Origin: Archegozetes longisetosus
Taxonomy: Eukaryota; Arthropoda; Arachnida; Sarcoptiformes; Trhypochthoniidae
Direction of reading: 5' to 3'
DNA length: 64,000 bases
Assembly (NCBI GenBank): GCA_018873245.2
Contig: JAEMBT020000009.1
Location: 7,439,288 to 7,503,287, forward strand
Shown: in pieces, positions 1-12,263 of the stretch
Position numbering within the stretch: the stretch's first letter is position 1
Layout: the number at the start of each line of letters is the position of its first letter
Made by a program: the position numbers and the translations under genes
Notes under the pieces: model-generated
Told to the model about the DNA's origin: nothing
What the model saw: only the letters and a program-made list of their open reading frames with translations
The model's database searches: none

Positions 1-309
1 CTATCAATTAGAGAACAGGTGATTATAATAATAATGTTAAGTGTAGCCTTCGAAAATAAAAAAAGCTATTAATTATATTTAAATAAAAATAAATTTAAAT
101 TGAGTTTTACTAGAATTAATTACAAAATCAAATACTAAAAATATCTTGAGTTCAATGTGAGTCCAAATATATATAGCAAACTTGTAAGTGATAACTAACA
201 GATATATTTAGAAATACTTTTTGAATAGCTTTTAAAAACGCGTATCATTTAAACGCCTGAAACAATACTTTTAATGAAATTACAGTTTTCAAAAATACAA
301 ATTGTTATG

Positions 310-420
310 CATGCGCCACCCGTCCCGGTTTCGCCGGGACAGTCCTGGAATAAAGAGATTTGTCCCGTGTCACGACGAGGTATAGACCGGGACATCCTAT
401 GTCCCAGTATGAGCTGAAGT
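310..420. other. GC-rich GTCCCGG hairpin segment
   Basis: A short GC-rich island in very AT-rich DNA, with repeated GTCCCGG and CCGGGAC words, one pair forming a hairpin with a 5-nt loop. Copy B carries it at about 44435-44550 with 6 extra bases. Such composition suggests a fragment of a transposon or SINE, but I cannot name the family. Confidence 0.4.
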
Positions 421-963
421 TTCTTTATTTCCTTAAAGATTATGAAACTTATACTCATGTAGATTTTGTGTTAATTTTAGCTAAACTAAAATGAGCTAAA
501 CAAAGTTCATCTGCTTTTTATATTAAGTTTAAATATTGAGAATGGCATTGAGCGCAAGTGTAAAGTATAAAATCTTAAAACTGAATTGAGACTGATAAGA
601 AGCGCAAACTATTAATCTCTAACTCTATCAAATCAATTTTATATTTAACCTCTATGATTCGCATCTATTACTCACAATGCGGATCCGACTATTGTCGCAA
701 AAATTTCAATCTAAATCTTCAATAAACTAATAGATTAGTTAATTTCATAAAATTTTATGTATATCTAAAAGGCTGATCGCGAGGTTATAGGTCAGAATTA
801 AAGGTTATAAGTTTGCATAAAATATCAATGGAGTGTATTAGTGAACAATTTCATATAAGGCTTAGTGGCCCAAACGACTAAAGACTTGTATATTTTTCTA
901 TACTTTCGCATGTGGGATCGAATCCACATCTGTAACTAATTTTTGCATTTTAAAATTATTATA

Positions 964-1376
964 CAGTACTGGACAAATCTAACTCCGTCTACGTTTACAT
1001 GAATATCTCGAGAACCACAATTCCGATTCCAATTCTGTTTTCACTATTTTGTAGCAGAAATGTGTACGATTCTAACGGTATGCTACTTGCCAAATTATTC
1101 CATATAATAATAAAATAAATCAATAAAATGTAAAGTTCATCAAAAAAAATTTTACGTCAGATTCGTAAAATCTATAATTTAAATGCTATTTTAAATTTTT
1201 TAATAGGTTTATATTAAATATTTTAATATAAAATCTTAACCGAAATTTGGCAAGTAGCATATCGTTAGAATCGTACACATTTCTGCTACAAAATAGTGAA
1301 AACAGAATTGGAATCGGAATTGTGGTTCTCGAGATATTCATGTAAACGTAGACGGAGTTAGATTTGTCCAGTACTG
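964..1376. mobile_element. Tc1-type palindromic MITE, nested (copy A)
   Basis: 413-bp element with inverted repeats of about 135 bp beginning CAGTACTGGACAAATC, flanked by TA on both sides (962-963 and 1377-1378), as expected for Tc1/mariner target duplication. The interior is AT-rich and has no reading frame, so it must have been mobilised by a transposase encoded elsewhere. It sits inside the left arm of the 675-1975 foldback element, so it inserted after that element. Confidence 0.85.
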
Positions 1377-1460
1377 TATATTGGTATTTTTTTCATTGAT
1401 TTCAATTAAGAATTCAAAGATCAATAATTCGAAATTACAAAATAAATTAAGACAATTAAT

Positions 1461-1667
1461 TTATTCAATTTCATGAAAATGAAAATCAATGAAGAAATGT
1501 TTAAAACAAATACATTTTCTACAATGACTACATTGAGCAAAACATTCATTAATACAATTATCAGTATTACAATCGATTTCAGAAAATTTAAAACAAATAT
1601 CTCTTACATGCCTTGATTTATTTTGTAATTTCGAATTATTGATCTTTGAATTCTTAATTGAAATCAA
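1461..1667 (-). pseudogene. Short cysteine-rich ORF, possible piggyBac C-terminal remnant (copy A)
   Basis: 68 codons between the arms of the foldback element. The C-terminal half is dense in cysteine and histidine (CSHCRKCICFKHFF), a spacing that recalls the cysteine-rich tail of piggyBac-type transposases such as the one ending at 11178 in this window. No DDE core is present. In copy B the same frame extends to 107 codons (45588-45911) because an A-run is one base shorter. Family assignment is tentative. Confidence 0.35.
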
Positions 1668-2064
1668 TGAAAAAAAAATACCAATATATAATAATTTTAA
1701 AATGCAAAAATAAGTTATAGATGCGGATTCTATCCCACATGCGAAAGTATAGAAAAATATACAAGTCTTTAGTCGTTTGGGCCACTAAGCCTTATATGAA
1801 ATTGTTCATTAATACACTCCATTGATATTTTGTACAAACTTATAACCTTTAATTTTGACCTATAACCTCGCGGTCAGCCGTTTAGATATACATAAAATTT
1901 TATGAAATTAACTAATCTATTAGTTTATTGAAGATTTAGATTGAAATTTTTGCGACAATAGTCGGATCCGCATTGTCAGTGTTTCAATAAAAATCATATT
2001 TACCATGAGTCCTTTCTTTATCTCTATATCTCAAAAGCGTACTTCCAGTAAAAGCTTCAAATAC

Positions 2065-2470
2065 AGACAGAAGTCATGTTGAAAATACTAAAACCTATTT
2101 GTGTGGCTCATTTTTATTTTGATGTAACGAAATTCCCAAAATTTGTACAAAATGGATAATATAATCAATTAGGAAGTATTCGAAAATAAGTTTAATTAAC
2201 ATGATTTATATATAAGAAAAATATTTAAAAAACTAGCATTAGACCGCGATTTATGTGCTTACATTAAATATGTTGTCACTAGAATTCAAATGAGAAATAA
2301 CTATAAACGTGAACAGATTCTTTGCTTAATGAGAAACTGCCTTAGGCTCAGTTTAATATTTTCAACAAATCTCAATCATTTTCGATAAACTAATGAGTGA
2401 ATCAAACGACTTATGTCACAATTAAAATCACTAAAAACAAGTCAGTTATTTTCTATTCAATTAAAAACTT
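2065..2470. repeat. Dispersed repeat segment
   Basis: About 400 bp that recurs in copy B (about 46190-46595) and, more diverged, at 42466-42872. A shorter core (gcttaatgagaaactgcctta) appears again at about 5330 and 49455. No coding content. Confidence 0.75.
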
Positions 2471-4167
2471 ATTTTTGTTGGCAATAACTAATAAGTGTTA
2501 TCAATCAAATCACTTAAATCAAGACTTAATTGATATCCAATTAAATATAATAAATATTTACACGAAATATATTTATATGAAGTCTGTAATTGGCCCACAT
2601 TATTATTGAAAACAGAAATATGTTTTCGATTGAGAAGAAAATGAATGAATTTGCATTTAGTAATTTTCATTATGACCTATAAGTTATTTGGATTACTGAT
2701 TAGTTATTTGAAGATTGAACACGTCATATTAAATGATTGAGAAAAATGTTCTGTCTTTTCAGAACTGACACTCTTTTGAAAAGTATTGTACACCAGAAAA
2801 ATATTAATTTCATTTAATTATAGAAATAATTAACATATGGCAAAATGAATTATTTGACACAAAATCTATTTAAGCAAATAGTGATAGACCACACATTCGG
2901 GGATATGCTGACAGAATATATTCTGGATTTGGTTCTTGATATGAAGCTCTTACTTCTCATATGTCTACCTCTAAATGGGTTTGGAATAAAGACTTTATAA
3001 TGGAATGTTGCACATTATTGTTGCAAATGTCGTTCTGCGATAACACTCCATAAGTTTAAGTTTGGATTAGGTCCGCCACAATCAATATATCTAACCTTTA
3101 ATTATATGAGTGTAATTTGAGATAATAATATGCGAAATATCACATTCAAGTCAAAAATCAAAGTTAACCCACGGATTAAATTTCAGTAAATGTTTTAAAT
3201 ATCTTGATAGTCTTACTGACATCAAATAAATTATTTAATACTCTTGCACTTATTATCCTTTAGTTTATGAAAATATGAGTTATATAAAATTTGAATTCGA
3301 AATGTATCAATTTTTTTATTTTCAAATCAAACTTTAATTAACTTTCAATTAATATTTAAAAATATCTGAGAAAATGATTAACAACTCTTCTGAATAGAAG
3401 CGCGTTCGACAATAAGTCCAACGTAATAGTCTTGCTAAATGAAAATTGACTTTCATATTATTTCATTAATGATTGTTTTACATGATTTCTGGAAAGTTGT
3501 TCTCATAATTAATAATGAAGTCCATAGAACTTAAGTTGTGGTTCATCTGTTAAATATTATTCTGTTTTATGTCCCAATTTTATTATAGGTTTTTGTAAGA
3601 CACATTTCCCTATTCTATAAGCGTTTAGGTTTAGATCAAACCAATTTATAAATTATTCTAACGATTTAGTTGTATTTCAATGCACACCATTTCATTCACA
3701 TTGAAAGACACGAAGTTCTTATTCAGTGCCAAATTCGGCGAATGAAGTGCAATCGTCCACCTCTAAGTATTTCGATAGAAACGACTCTAGGAAAACTTTG
3801 GTCGTTATGTGACTTGATTTAGTGCGATTTCTTTTAGAAAAAAGAATTAGTTTTATTCTCTGATTCGGTCACTCTTAAGTAACCGTTAATTTTGTGCAAA
3901 TTTCTCCAAATGTCATCACATTAGTTACAATCATTAATGTAGTCTTGAGAAAGAATAATATATATTAGTAAAGACCACAAGTGACATTGTTGACAAAGTT
4001 GAACTCATAAGAAAACGCAATGCATGGCTCTCAGATTTAACGCATACTTCTCCTTTGTATTCCCCTCTCAATGCCTGAAACAAAACACAAATTTCGACTC
4101 ATTCAATAATAAAGAATAAAAAGATTAATTTGATTTAAATCAAATTAAAAAGGTTCTTCTTATCAAG

Positions 4168-4240
4168 TGAAGGTTCGAACCTGAAGCTTTGGGTGCTAAA
4201 TTCCGGATGTTTAGCTTGCTACACCATCGAGCTTAGTATG
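4168..4240 (-). repeat. tRNA-like sequence, probably SINE-derived (copy A)
   Basis: On the minus strand, a TGGTGTAGCAAGC stretch resembles a pol III A box, and GGTTCGAACC downstream matches a B box. The acceptor and T stems do not pair well, so it is unlikely to be a working tRNA gene. Copy B has the same sequence at 48292-48364. Confidence 0.4.
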
Positions 4241-4705
4241 TATTGTGTGTATTATTTCTTATCAATTTAGATTTACTTATAATCAATCTGCGATTCAGTC
4301 AAATAGTTCAGTTGAAATCAAAAATAAAATTCAATGTTTAAACAAATAAAGTAAATTAAACGATTATTTCTAATTTTACAAAGAATCGAATCTGATTTAA
4401 TGTTTTACTAACTTTATTAATGAATTCTCACATAAAAGACTGTGCAATACAACGCTTTAATAAAGTAAAAGAAAAAATTAGTTAATGAATATATTTTTCC
4501 ATTTTAGCAACACAGCGTTGAAAGCAATGTAGTTGAAAATTACTATAACTTAATTTAAATTAATGTATTTTTAAAATAGTGAAACTTAAGGTAATGTTCT
4601 CAAAGATTGAAAATCTTAAGGAGTTAACTTTTGCATCATTTACGAACTTAAGTATTTTTATATTTAAAAATAATTCTAATCAAAATGATTGATATAGTAT
4701 TAGAC

Positions 4706-4873
4706 TTTTTTGTAAAGAACCTCAACGTTAACGCTCAGATGATGAAATGACAATTCGACCAGTCAAAATTCTAACTTTATGGGCACTTTTTAGTGTAACC
4801 TCCTAAATGCTGCCTGAGACATGCTATAAAGGGCAGAGTATAAAGCGTTAACATTATGGTTCTTTACAAAAAA
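4706..4873. mobile_element. 168-bp MITE-like inverted repeat (copy A)
   Basis: Ends are inverted copies of about 30 bp, TTTTTTGTAAAGAACC then a diverged pair then GTTAACGCT. No coding content. Target duplication unclear. Confidence 0.6.
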
Positions 4874-7025
4874 CGATAGTAAGAAAAAGGGAACTTCTCA
4901 TTAGAGTGGGATTGTGCTCATACATTAAGCGTATCACTGGCAATGAAATCAGAAATGACTGATCACATACAGTTATGTCAGAATACATTCTAACAGCGAA
5001 AAGAGTTAACTTTCTAGGAATTAAGTTTCAACATAAAAAATTTTACTTAAGCCAAATAAAACCTCTCCCCTATCAATAATTAACTTCTATTTCATTGCAT
5101 AATGTTTACAAATAGTTGATTATCAAGTGATAAAATTCTTTTTTGTTAGTTATTTCTTACATATTAGTCATAACAAACTTATTTTCATTGACAGTTGTAA
5201 AGTTTTGGCTTTGATTGACTTTCAAAAACTTTTATTTCTCTGATATTTTTTAAATGAAAAAACAGCTATTAGGTGTCTATCAGTAATTGACTGGTAACAT
5301 TTATTTTAGCATAACTGTACAAATTCCTTGCTTAATGAGAAACTGCCTTAAGGTCAGTTTAATATATTTTCGATAAGTATTAATGATTAAAGCGAAACCG
5401 CAATAATTATCACATGTAGAAAGTACAGCGTAACTCAAATGCTATTCAAATCGAGTTTTCAATCAATTATAAAACCGTAATAAATGTGAGAAAAATAATT
5501 ATATTATGATTCAGCTATAGGCAACTCGTCAGTCAGTAAGAAATAAATCACCTTTAACTGGATTTATCTCTATCCAATTTCTTTAGCATGCGCTTAAGAA
5601 ATCGCTTGAATGAAAACAGATTTTAAAAGATAAACTCATTCAAATTTGTGCTTCGGCTAACGTCAAATCAATGTTTTGAAATGTTTATTTTCTCATTGAG
5701 ACGTTTTTATTGCTTATTTTCTAAAATATAGGAAAACATAGATCAAAAGCAATAACTAAAACAAAATCCAAAAAAGAAACTAACTGAAGTCAATCGGTTA
5801 TTACTCGTATTTGTTCTTTCGCCAACAACCACATCAAACTATAAATTAAATTATTTGACAGTTAAAACAAAATTTAGTCTAATTTTATTAAAGAGGTAGT
5901 AATCATTTACAGAAATAAGTAAGAATATTGAAACCTAGTTAAGTCATTCTTATTAGCTCAGTGCTCTAAAAACTAACAATGATTGCTTGAATTTTCGCTT
6001 TTCTCTGTTGATGATTAATTAGACAACTTATTTTTGTTAGAAACACTTAAAAATTCTTAGAATTTTTTTCTTTTTCTCTTTTCTGTTGAGCCTATGTATT
6101 GATACCTCTTCTTTAACGGATTATAACTTTACTACTCTATGAGAAATCATCAATTTTTAACATGAGATCTCATGAGACACGGTTCTATTATCACTATCAA
6201 AATCAGTATTCAAAAATATCAGGAAAGGTGTTAGGCCGAAAACTTTTCGGCTGGCCGATAGTTATGGAATCCTGGCCAAACATTTGCATAGATCGTCATT
6301 TTTTTATCGAAATAATTTATCACATACCTTCGCCATGAGTCGAGTGAGCGGTAGAACATTCTCTATGAAAATAAAATATTTGAAAATTTTTAATTAAGAA
6401 GTTGCTCGATGTAACGCAATGCGATAATACCTGGGATTAATAGTTATATCGCTATAGTCTGAATAGGTGCAGCATAAAAGGATTAAAAACAATATAAATA
6501 AAGTTTTCTTGTAATCAGCTCAAAAAGAAATTGTGATTAATTGACTGAAGACTTACTAAGGCCTCATTCCCCACTTATGCGCTGCGCTATTCACTGACCT
6601 AAGTACGGAATAGATTACAAAATTGTATTTGATTTAGATTAAGTTTATTACATCAATTTTCATATCAATGAAGAGGTAAGAAATTCAAGTTGAAACAAAC
6701 CAGAAAATGTTTTCAGTTAGAATATTGTAAAAATAAAAGCATACGAAAAATGAGTTTCAAAGTGTCTCATTCAACAAATAGTATGGTATAGAAGTCGGAA
6801 CTATTATCAACATCAAAACCACTAGTTTTATCTGTAACTGAATGATAGAATCTTTGGCAATATCACTGCAATCAACGGACTTTCCTTTTGTGATGGCCTC
6901 CGAATTTTTCTTAACTAAAAGCCGGTAACAAGAGAGAATTTGAAACATATTATCATTCAGGCGTTAGACTAAGGCTTTAAATATTGTCATCTTTAACATT
7001 AATTGAATCACAAATGACTTAGATT

Positions 7026-7199
7026 TTATAAAAACCCGCTTTTACCATTTAAAATAAAGACAAACTTTTCTAAAATTAATTTTGAGACATTTTCAATAAA
7101 ACTTTCCAGTTCTTGAGTTGTAGACAAAACAGGATTTAAACTATCAAATAGAAGCAAATTATCGGTTTCTAGTTCTTTTTCAATATTTATAAATGACAT
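7026..7199 (-). CDS. Small hypothetical ORF (copy A)
   Basis: 57 codons from ATG to TAA with a fairly protein-like composition (DNLLLFDSLNP early, then an amphipathic stretch). There is a faint likeness to the N-terminal part of the ribosome biogenesis factor Rrs1, too weak to use as a name. Conserved in copy B at 51152-51325, but the whole region is duplicated so that is no evidence of selection. It may be chance. Confidence 0.2.
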   Translation of the reverse strand: MSFINIEKELETDNLLLFDSLNPVLSTTQELESFIENVSKLILEKFVFILNGKSGFL

Positions 7200-7589
7200 T
7201 TCAAATTTTCATTTAAACTAGTATAACTCAGGTCAATTCGAAGACTAGTTTTATTAATTGAAATCAAAGTTTGTTCGACTTCTATAACACAGTAATTTTT
7301 TGGATTTAATTTCACCGAAAATGACAAAACTTGTCAAAATGTTTCGCGCAATATTCGATCGCATTTATTCTCGCACCCCAAAGTGTTCTCACTAGTTCTG
7401 ATGGAATTACTATTTCGGGAAACATTCATTAAACATTTGTCTTTTCTCTGGTGCTTAGACCTTAAAAGTACTACTTATTATAAAATTCGGATAGAGGTCA
7501 ATTTTTGGGATTGATATCCATAACCACTAAAAAATTGCATTTATATAAAATAACAGTCTCTAATCACTAGATAAGACAACCAGCCTTAT

Positions 7590-8340
7590 TCATAAATGCC
7601 ACTTAAACAATTACTTGAAAAGTTGTCACTTAAGTGGCAATTTTCATATTCAAAAAATTCACTTGAAATAAAGTAGTATCTTTAGGGTTAACATCTCAAG
7701 TGTCGCTTCGAGGGTACATAAGACCACCCTTGAGTAGAGAAATTAGGTTAGATACTTAGTTAATTATGAACGATTCGATTGATTTGCAAGATATAGAATA
7801 TGAAAATTCATTCAACAACACTCCGATTGCAAGAAGCGTTTATTTTCTGAATAATCCTATAAATGTTTATCCTGATAAACATTTCAAAATACTTTACCGT
7901 ATGTCAAAACAAAGAGTTTATAATTTATTAAATTTAATTATAAACGATTTAACTGTAAGTGACGTTGACAGTAGAGGTTATCCATTCCCACCGCCTCCTT
8001 TAATGCTAATCGGATTACGTCTTACGCCACTGGATCTGTTCAACAAGTTGTTAGTGATACAGTCCGGGTCTCACAGCCAACAGTTTCCAGAGTTGTCGCT
8101 AAAGTTTCAAAAAGTATTGCAAAAAATTGATTTTGGTGATAAAATGTATTGAGCTTTAGTCAAAGTTATCGTTTGCACTTGCGTTAAACAATAAGCTATA
8201 ACTTACATGAGTGACACTCGAATAAGTGTTAAGATTTTTATGAATAGTCCATAAGTAGTAACTTGAAGTTACACCTCAAGTGATTAAAGTTAGCCCTTAG
8301 TCAAGCCCTTAGCTAATACTTAAGTGTTATTTATTAATAT
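7590..8340. mobile_element. PIF/Harbinger element remnant (copy A)
   Basis: About 750 bp bounded by diverged short inverted repeats (ATAAATGCCACTTAA at the left and the complement of ATAAATAACACTTAA at the right) around a truncated transposase. The target duplication is not clear. Confidence 0.5.
7766..8152 (+). pseudogene. Harbinger (HARBI1-type) transposase fragment, frameshifted (copy A)
   Basis: Starts at an ATG and reads through a FKILYRMSKQRVYNLL region and GYPFPPPPLMLIGLR, typical of the N-terminal part of HARBI1/PIF transposases. The protein match then jumps one frame at about 8029, where a YATGSVQQVV...VSQPTVSRVV helix-turn-helix is encoded, and ends at a stop before the DDE catalytic core. 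Real HARBI1-type proteins are about 350 residues, so over half is missing. Restoring one T in cgtcttacg would rejoin the frames. Copy B has the same shift, so it predates the duplication or is a repeated sequencing error. Confidence 0.75.
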
Positions 8341-9221
8341 GACTGAATATTCCTGGAAATCTTATGAAGGATAGTTCACGGAATGGAGATTCAGGACTTA
8401 TGAACAGACAGGCATTACTAATAATCTTATAGATTAGGTCGCTTGTCACTTTAAATTTCAATACACATATCAACCAATGTTTACTGATTTTTCATATTCA
8501 TAAAAAGTGGAAACAATTTCAACTCAATTTGAATATAATCAAGAGAAGAATATTGTCGCAGGTTTTCCATATACAAGTGTGTAATAGTGAAAATGAGACT
8601 GCGATACTGTACATTAGAAGCAATAACTTTATCAGTATCTAATTTACAGTATATTTAAAACATTATCTAAGCTTTTATTTGAAAATAATTTCACCTCGGA
8701 ATAAGTCTACAATTGCATATGGAAATCTAATGCTTGCAATTCATTTTGATTAAGGGGTATGAATAAATTTTAAGTTGTGTTATTAATGAGTTTCTGTTCT
8801 GTTCACTCGTCCAAAATATTTACCATTAGCTTCAGTGCATGTCTCATATATTATGATTAAGTCGTCAAATGCTTTGTTGCGCTCAGTTTTGCAACATTGC
8901 TAATTTTGCAAAGTTTCCAGAATGTAGTCCTCTGATTTTAATAATTGAGGCTTTGGTAGAATAGGCCTCAAACGAAAAGAGATGTGTGAACTGGAAGATG
9001 GACTTAATCTGTGGAAGTGTGTGGAAGAAATTTTCTATCTAAAAATAGTTCTATCAAATAAATTACATACTAATATTTCAATTTTTTGCATGTTTTCTAT
9101 TTCGTTCAATATAAATAAAAAATACCGATAATTAGTTTCATATTTGTATTAATTAAAATTTCTTGTCAATACATCATACAAAATTTTAATTTTGATAATA
9201 GTTAAAAATCTAAATCAAATA

Positions 9222-9261
9222 ATTCTTCACTCACTAAAATATATTATAGTGAGTGAAGAAT
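9222..9261. other. Perfect 14-bp-stem hairpin
   Basis: ATTCTTCACTCACT and its exact complement separated by 12 nt. It lies 130 bp before the piggyBac reading frame and may be part of that element's subterminal region or an unrelated small palindrome. Confidence 0.5.
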
Positions 9262-9388
9262 AGGCTCACTTCAAGCTAAATAAACACTGTTGTTCAATAT
9301 ATAATTACTTTAGTCTAACATGTGCTAAATCTTTTCATGTAACTCAAAATTTTTGTTATTGTTAACTATATTAACTCAACTGTCAATT

Positions 9389-11178
9389 ATGTATAGAAGA
9401 ACTCTCAATCAAAAGCAAATTGAATACTTACTCAATATTTCAGATGAAGAATAGGAATCTGATGAGGGAGTAGTAGATGAGAATGAATATGAATGTAGCG
9501 ATCATGATAGCGATCCTGAAGAAATCTCCCTCACGATATCTCAACGACAAGAGTGCAAACAATATGCCAGCAAAGGTAATTTAACATGGGATAACTTTAG
9601 CGTCTCAAGAAAGACTTCTCGAGCGAACATATTTCGCGAGAAAAATACTGGTCCCATTGACAAAGCCGCTAGATGCGTAACACCTGATGATGTCTTTGTG
9701 GTGTACATCAACGATAAAATCATATCAATTATTGAGAAGTTTACAAACGATGAAATTGAACGGAATATGTGTCATTACAGTAGTAGTGAATCATATAATA
9801 ACCTGACCAACAAAGAGGAGATAAAGGCACTAATTGGCTTATTACGTTTGAGTGGTCTCTTTAGGTCCGCTCACGAGAACATAAGAGATCTGTTCGCATG
9901 TGATGGCTTAGGAAGAGACATCTTCAGATGTACTATGAGTGACTCGGTTTTCATTTCTTATTTATAACTTAAGATTTGACAATAAAACTTCTAGACCTGC
10001 ACGACAAGTAACTGACAAATTGGCGCATATTAGTGAAATTTGGAAAATATTTATTGAAAACTGCAAATCTAATTATAAATTATCAGAATTTGTAACAGTT
10101 GATGAGATGTTGCGCGCATTCAGAGGTCGGTGTAGTTTCAAGCAGTATATGCCGAAGAAACCGGCAAAATATGGAATAAAAATATTCATTTTATGCGACT
10201 CGACCTCACATTACATCTATAACGCGATTATTTATACTGGAAGACCAACTTCAGGAGCTCCAATTAATACTGGTTTGGCTAAACAGACCGTCCTAAACTT
10301 GGCTGGTAGTATTTCACTCTCTATTCATTGAAATATATTTCAGTCAATAAAGAGTTTATTGATATTAAGTAATCAATTACTATTTTATTAGAAAATCTTT
10401 ACGGAAGTGGCGGTAATATCACATGTGACAACTGATTTACAACTTTCTCATTATGTGAAGAACTTCTGGCCAAGGGTTTAACATATGTTGGCACCATTAA
10501 GTCGAACAAGAAAGAAATTCCTGAAGAACTTCTTCCAGACAAGTCACAAGAAGTTAATAGTTCGATATTTGCCTTTTCTGAAGAAATGACTTTAGTTTCA
10601 TATGTGCCCAAAAAGTCAAGAGTAGTAATTCTCTTAAGTTCGATGCATCACGACTCCAAAATAGATCCACAAACTCTTAAACCTGACATAATAACTTTTT
10701 ACAACTCAACTAAAGGGGTGTGGACACAGTCGACCAGATGTGCAATACATACACTTGTGGTCGTGGAACATGTCGTTGGCCTTTGGCTTTGTTTTACTGT
10801 ATGTTAGATATGGCTGGCGTTAATTCATACATTGTCTACACTAACGATAAGGACATGCGGCGAAAAGAGTTTCTGAAAGAGTTGGGTATGAAGTTGATTA
10901 TGCCTCACATGTCGAAACGTTTGGCTATTAAGAACATCCCAAGAAAGTTGCGGTTGTCAATGGAAGAATTCGTAGGAGTAGCAGAACTTTTTGAATCTCC
11001 ACCAAAAAAGCCAAAGAGTTATAAAAGTGCGAGGTGTAAGATATGCCCTCGAAGTGCTGATAAGAAGTCAAGAATTTCATGTTCTGGCTGTGGTGAGTAT
11101 GTCTGTGAAGATCACAGACATACTTACTGCTCTAAATGCGACAAAGAATGCATTGATGCATATATATCGAGCAATTAA
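9389..11178 (+). pseudogene. piggyBac-like transposase, inactive
   Basis: Reads from ATG through an acidic N-terminus, a DDE-type core and a cysteine-rich C-terminus (RCKICPRSADKK, then SGCGEYVCEDH), about 590 codons, near the family's usual size. Recognisable core pieces are FVTVDEML with FRGRCSFKQYMPKKPAKYGIK nearby (first Asp), TCDN followed by FTTFS (second Asp) and DTVDQM (third). Breaks: TAG at 9452 (codon 22), a frame change near 9955, about 60 bp of extra sequence at 10325-10390, TGA at 10433 at the tryptophan expected after the second Asp, and a frame change near 10720. An AATAAA lies at 11204. I could not identify its terminal repeats or TTAA flanks. Confidence 0.85.
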
Positions 11179-11209
11179 GTTATACTTTTGTTATTGATAT
11201 TTCAATAAA

Positions 11210-12190
11210 ATTGAATTAGAGAATTAGAAGATGATTTCTTTCAATTTTATAAATGGTATAATAAGATAAAAAAAACCCTAAAGTTCTCCTCTCTGAAATA
11301 TATCACAGAGATGAAACTTGTTTTTTATTCTAATTAAAAGTTTACGCACATAAAAATTCAGCGACTACGCAATAACACTTATAATAGATCTTTAACAAAA
11401 CTTTTAGTTTTATAAAATAAGCAGCAGTTTAACCCTTTATCATAGGTTAAATAGATTTTCCCACATAGAGATACAGGTTAGCTCCCAGTGTATAGTAGAT
11501 ACACGGTTTTTAAGAAATTAAATTTATTGACTATATTCAATAATTCAATTCAGAAAGAAAAATTGTCTTGATGTCAAAGATCTTGAACAAAGATATTAAT
11601 TCCTTCCGTATTTTTAGTTATTTTAAAATTATTATTCAGAGGCTTAAGTATAGGAAAATAGTGTTTATTATTGAGTTTTGAGAACAGTATTTATGTTCGA
11701 TTGCACTGTATATATCAATAATTGATATCAATTTCAAAACAAACTATTGAATCAAAAGTAAAACAGTAAAATTCAAGTTATTAATGTCTTTACTATTATG
11801 AGTGTCTAACAATTCATTAATTTTGTCCCAAGTTATCGCTCACTGATTGAGTGTTCGTATTTATATTTACTGTCATTTATCCTCATATTTATATTTTAAA
11901 ATGTTATGCTCTCAATATCTTGTTAATATTTTTAATTTTTCGTATTTGACGAAGTTAACTCTATATAGTCTTCAGATTTAAGCCAATTTCACAAGAGTTT
12001 TGTTTTAAGCAAATATTATTATTAATATAATTAGTTTTGAATTGGGTTAACACTTGTTTCAGTAACAATTTCTGATCAGCCGATATGTCTATCATTTGAG
12101 CAAAATCTGAGTCAAAGTCTAATGAAATTAAAGACTCGATTAAATCAAGTTCATAATTAATTAATGTTTTATTAATTGATCTATTTTTCA
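11210..12190. other. AT-rich interval; one small minus-strand ORF
   Basis: No recognisable gene in 11210-11960. A 76-codon minus-strand frame at 11961-12191 (ATG, LINYELDLIESLISLDFDSD) points away from the USP-like gene 73 bp upstream of the latter's start. It has no family I recognise and could be chance. Confidence 0.3.
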
Positions 12191-12263
12191 TGCTTCAGAT
12201 ATAATAACAATCAACGCTTTTTTGACTCACGTTCACACAATTTTTTAGATCATTCTTTTGATA

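Larger units (their letters stand above)
675..1975. mobile_element. Foldback element with about 355-bp terminal inverted repeats (copy A)
   Basis: The left arm (675-962 continued at 1379-1447) is the reverse complement of the right arm (about 1617-1975). Ends read CAATGCGGATCCGAC and its complement, flanked by TCA on both sides, which may be a 3-bp target duplication. A 413-bp Tc1-type MITE interrupts the left arm; if it is removed the two arms align end to end. The centre carries a short cysteine-rich minus-strand reading frame. The family is not identified; piggyBac-like coding in the centre and a 3-bp flank do not agree with each other, so this may be a composite. Confidence 0.75.
1..8947. 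repeat. Segmental duplication, copy A (continues left of window)
   Basis: The whole stretch is repeated in direct orientation at 44124-53072 with an offset of 44123-44126. The match starts at the first base of the window, so the true left end is outside it, and it ends in a shared taataattg, after which copy A runs into piggyBac DNA and copy B into unrelated sequence. Over roughly 1-7300 the copies differ mainly by one-base homopolymer indels plus a small cluster of substitutions near 4830-4950. From about 7300 to 8947 there is a substitution every few tens of bases. Apart from the embedded elements listed separately, 1-670, 1980-4150, 4240-4700 and 4880-7020 hold only AT-rich DNA in which I see no gene. 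Confidence 0.97.

Noticed and set aside
249..458. 69-codon minus-strand ORF (and its copy at 44372) as a gene
   Set aside because: It runs across the GC-rich hairpin segment and has no recognisable motif; more likely a by-product of the repeat.
4168..4240. Functional tRNA gene
   Set aside because: A-box-like and B-box-like words are present, but acceptor and T stems do not pair; treated as SINE-like. The same holds for the patches at 32405, 34470 and 36100.
7026..7199. Rrs1 retro-pseudogene
   Set aside because: The likeness (DNLLLFD...NP) covers only a dozen residues and could be chance; kept as a hypothetical ORF.
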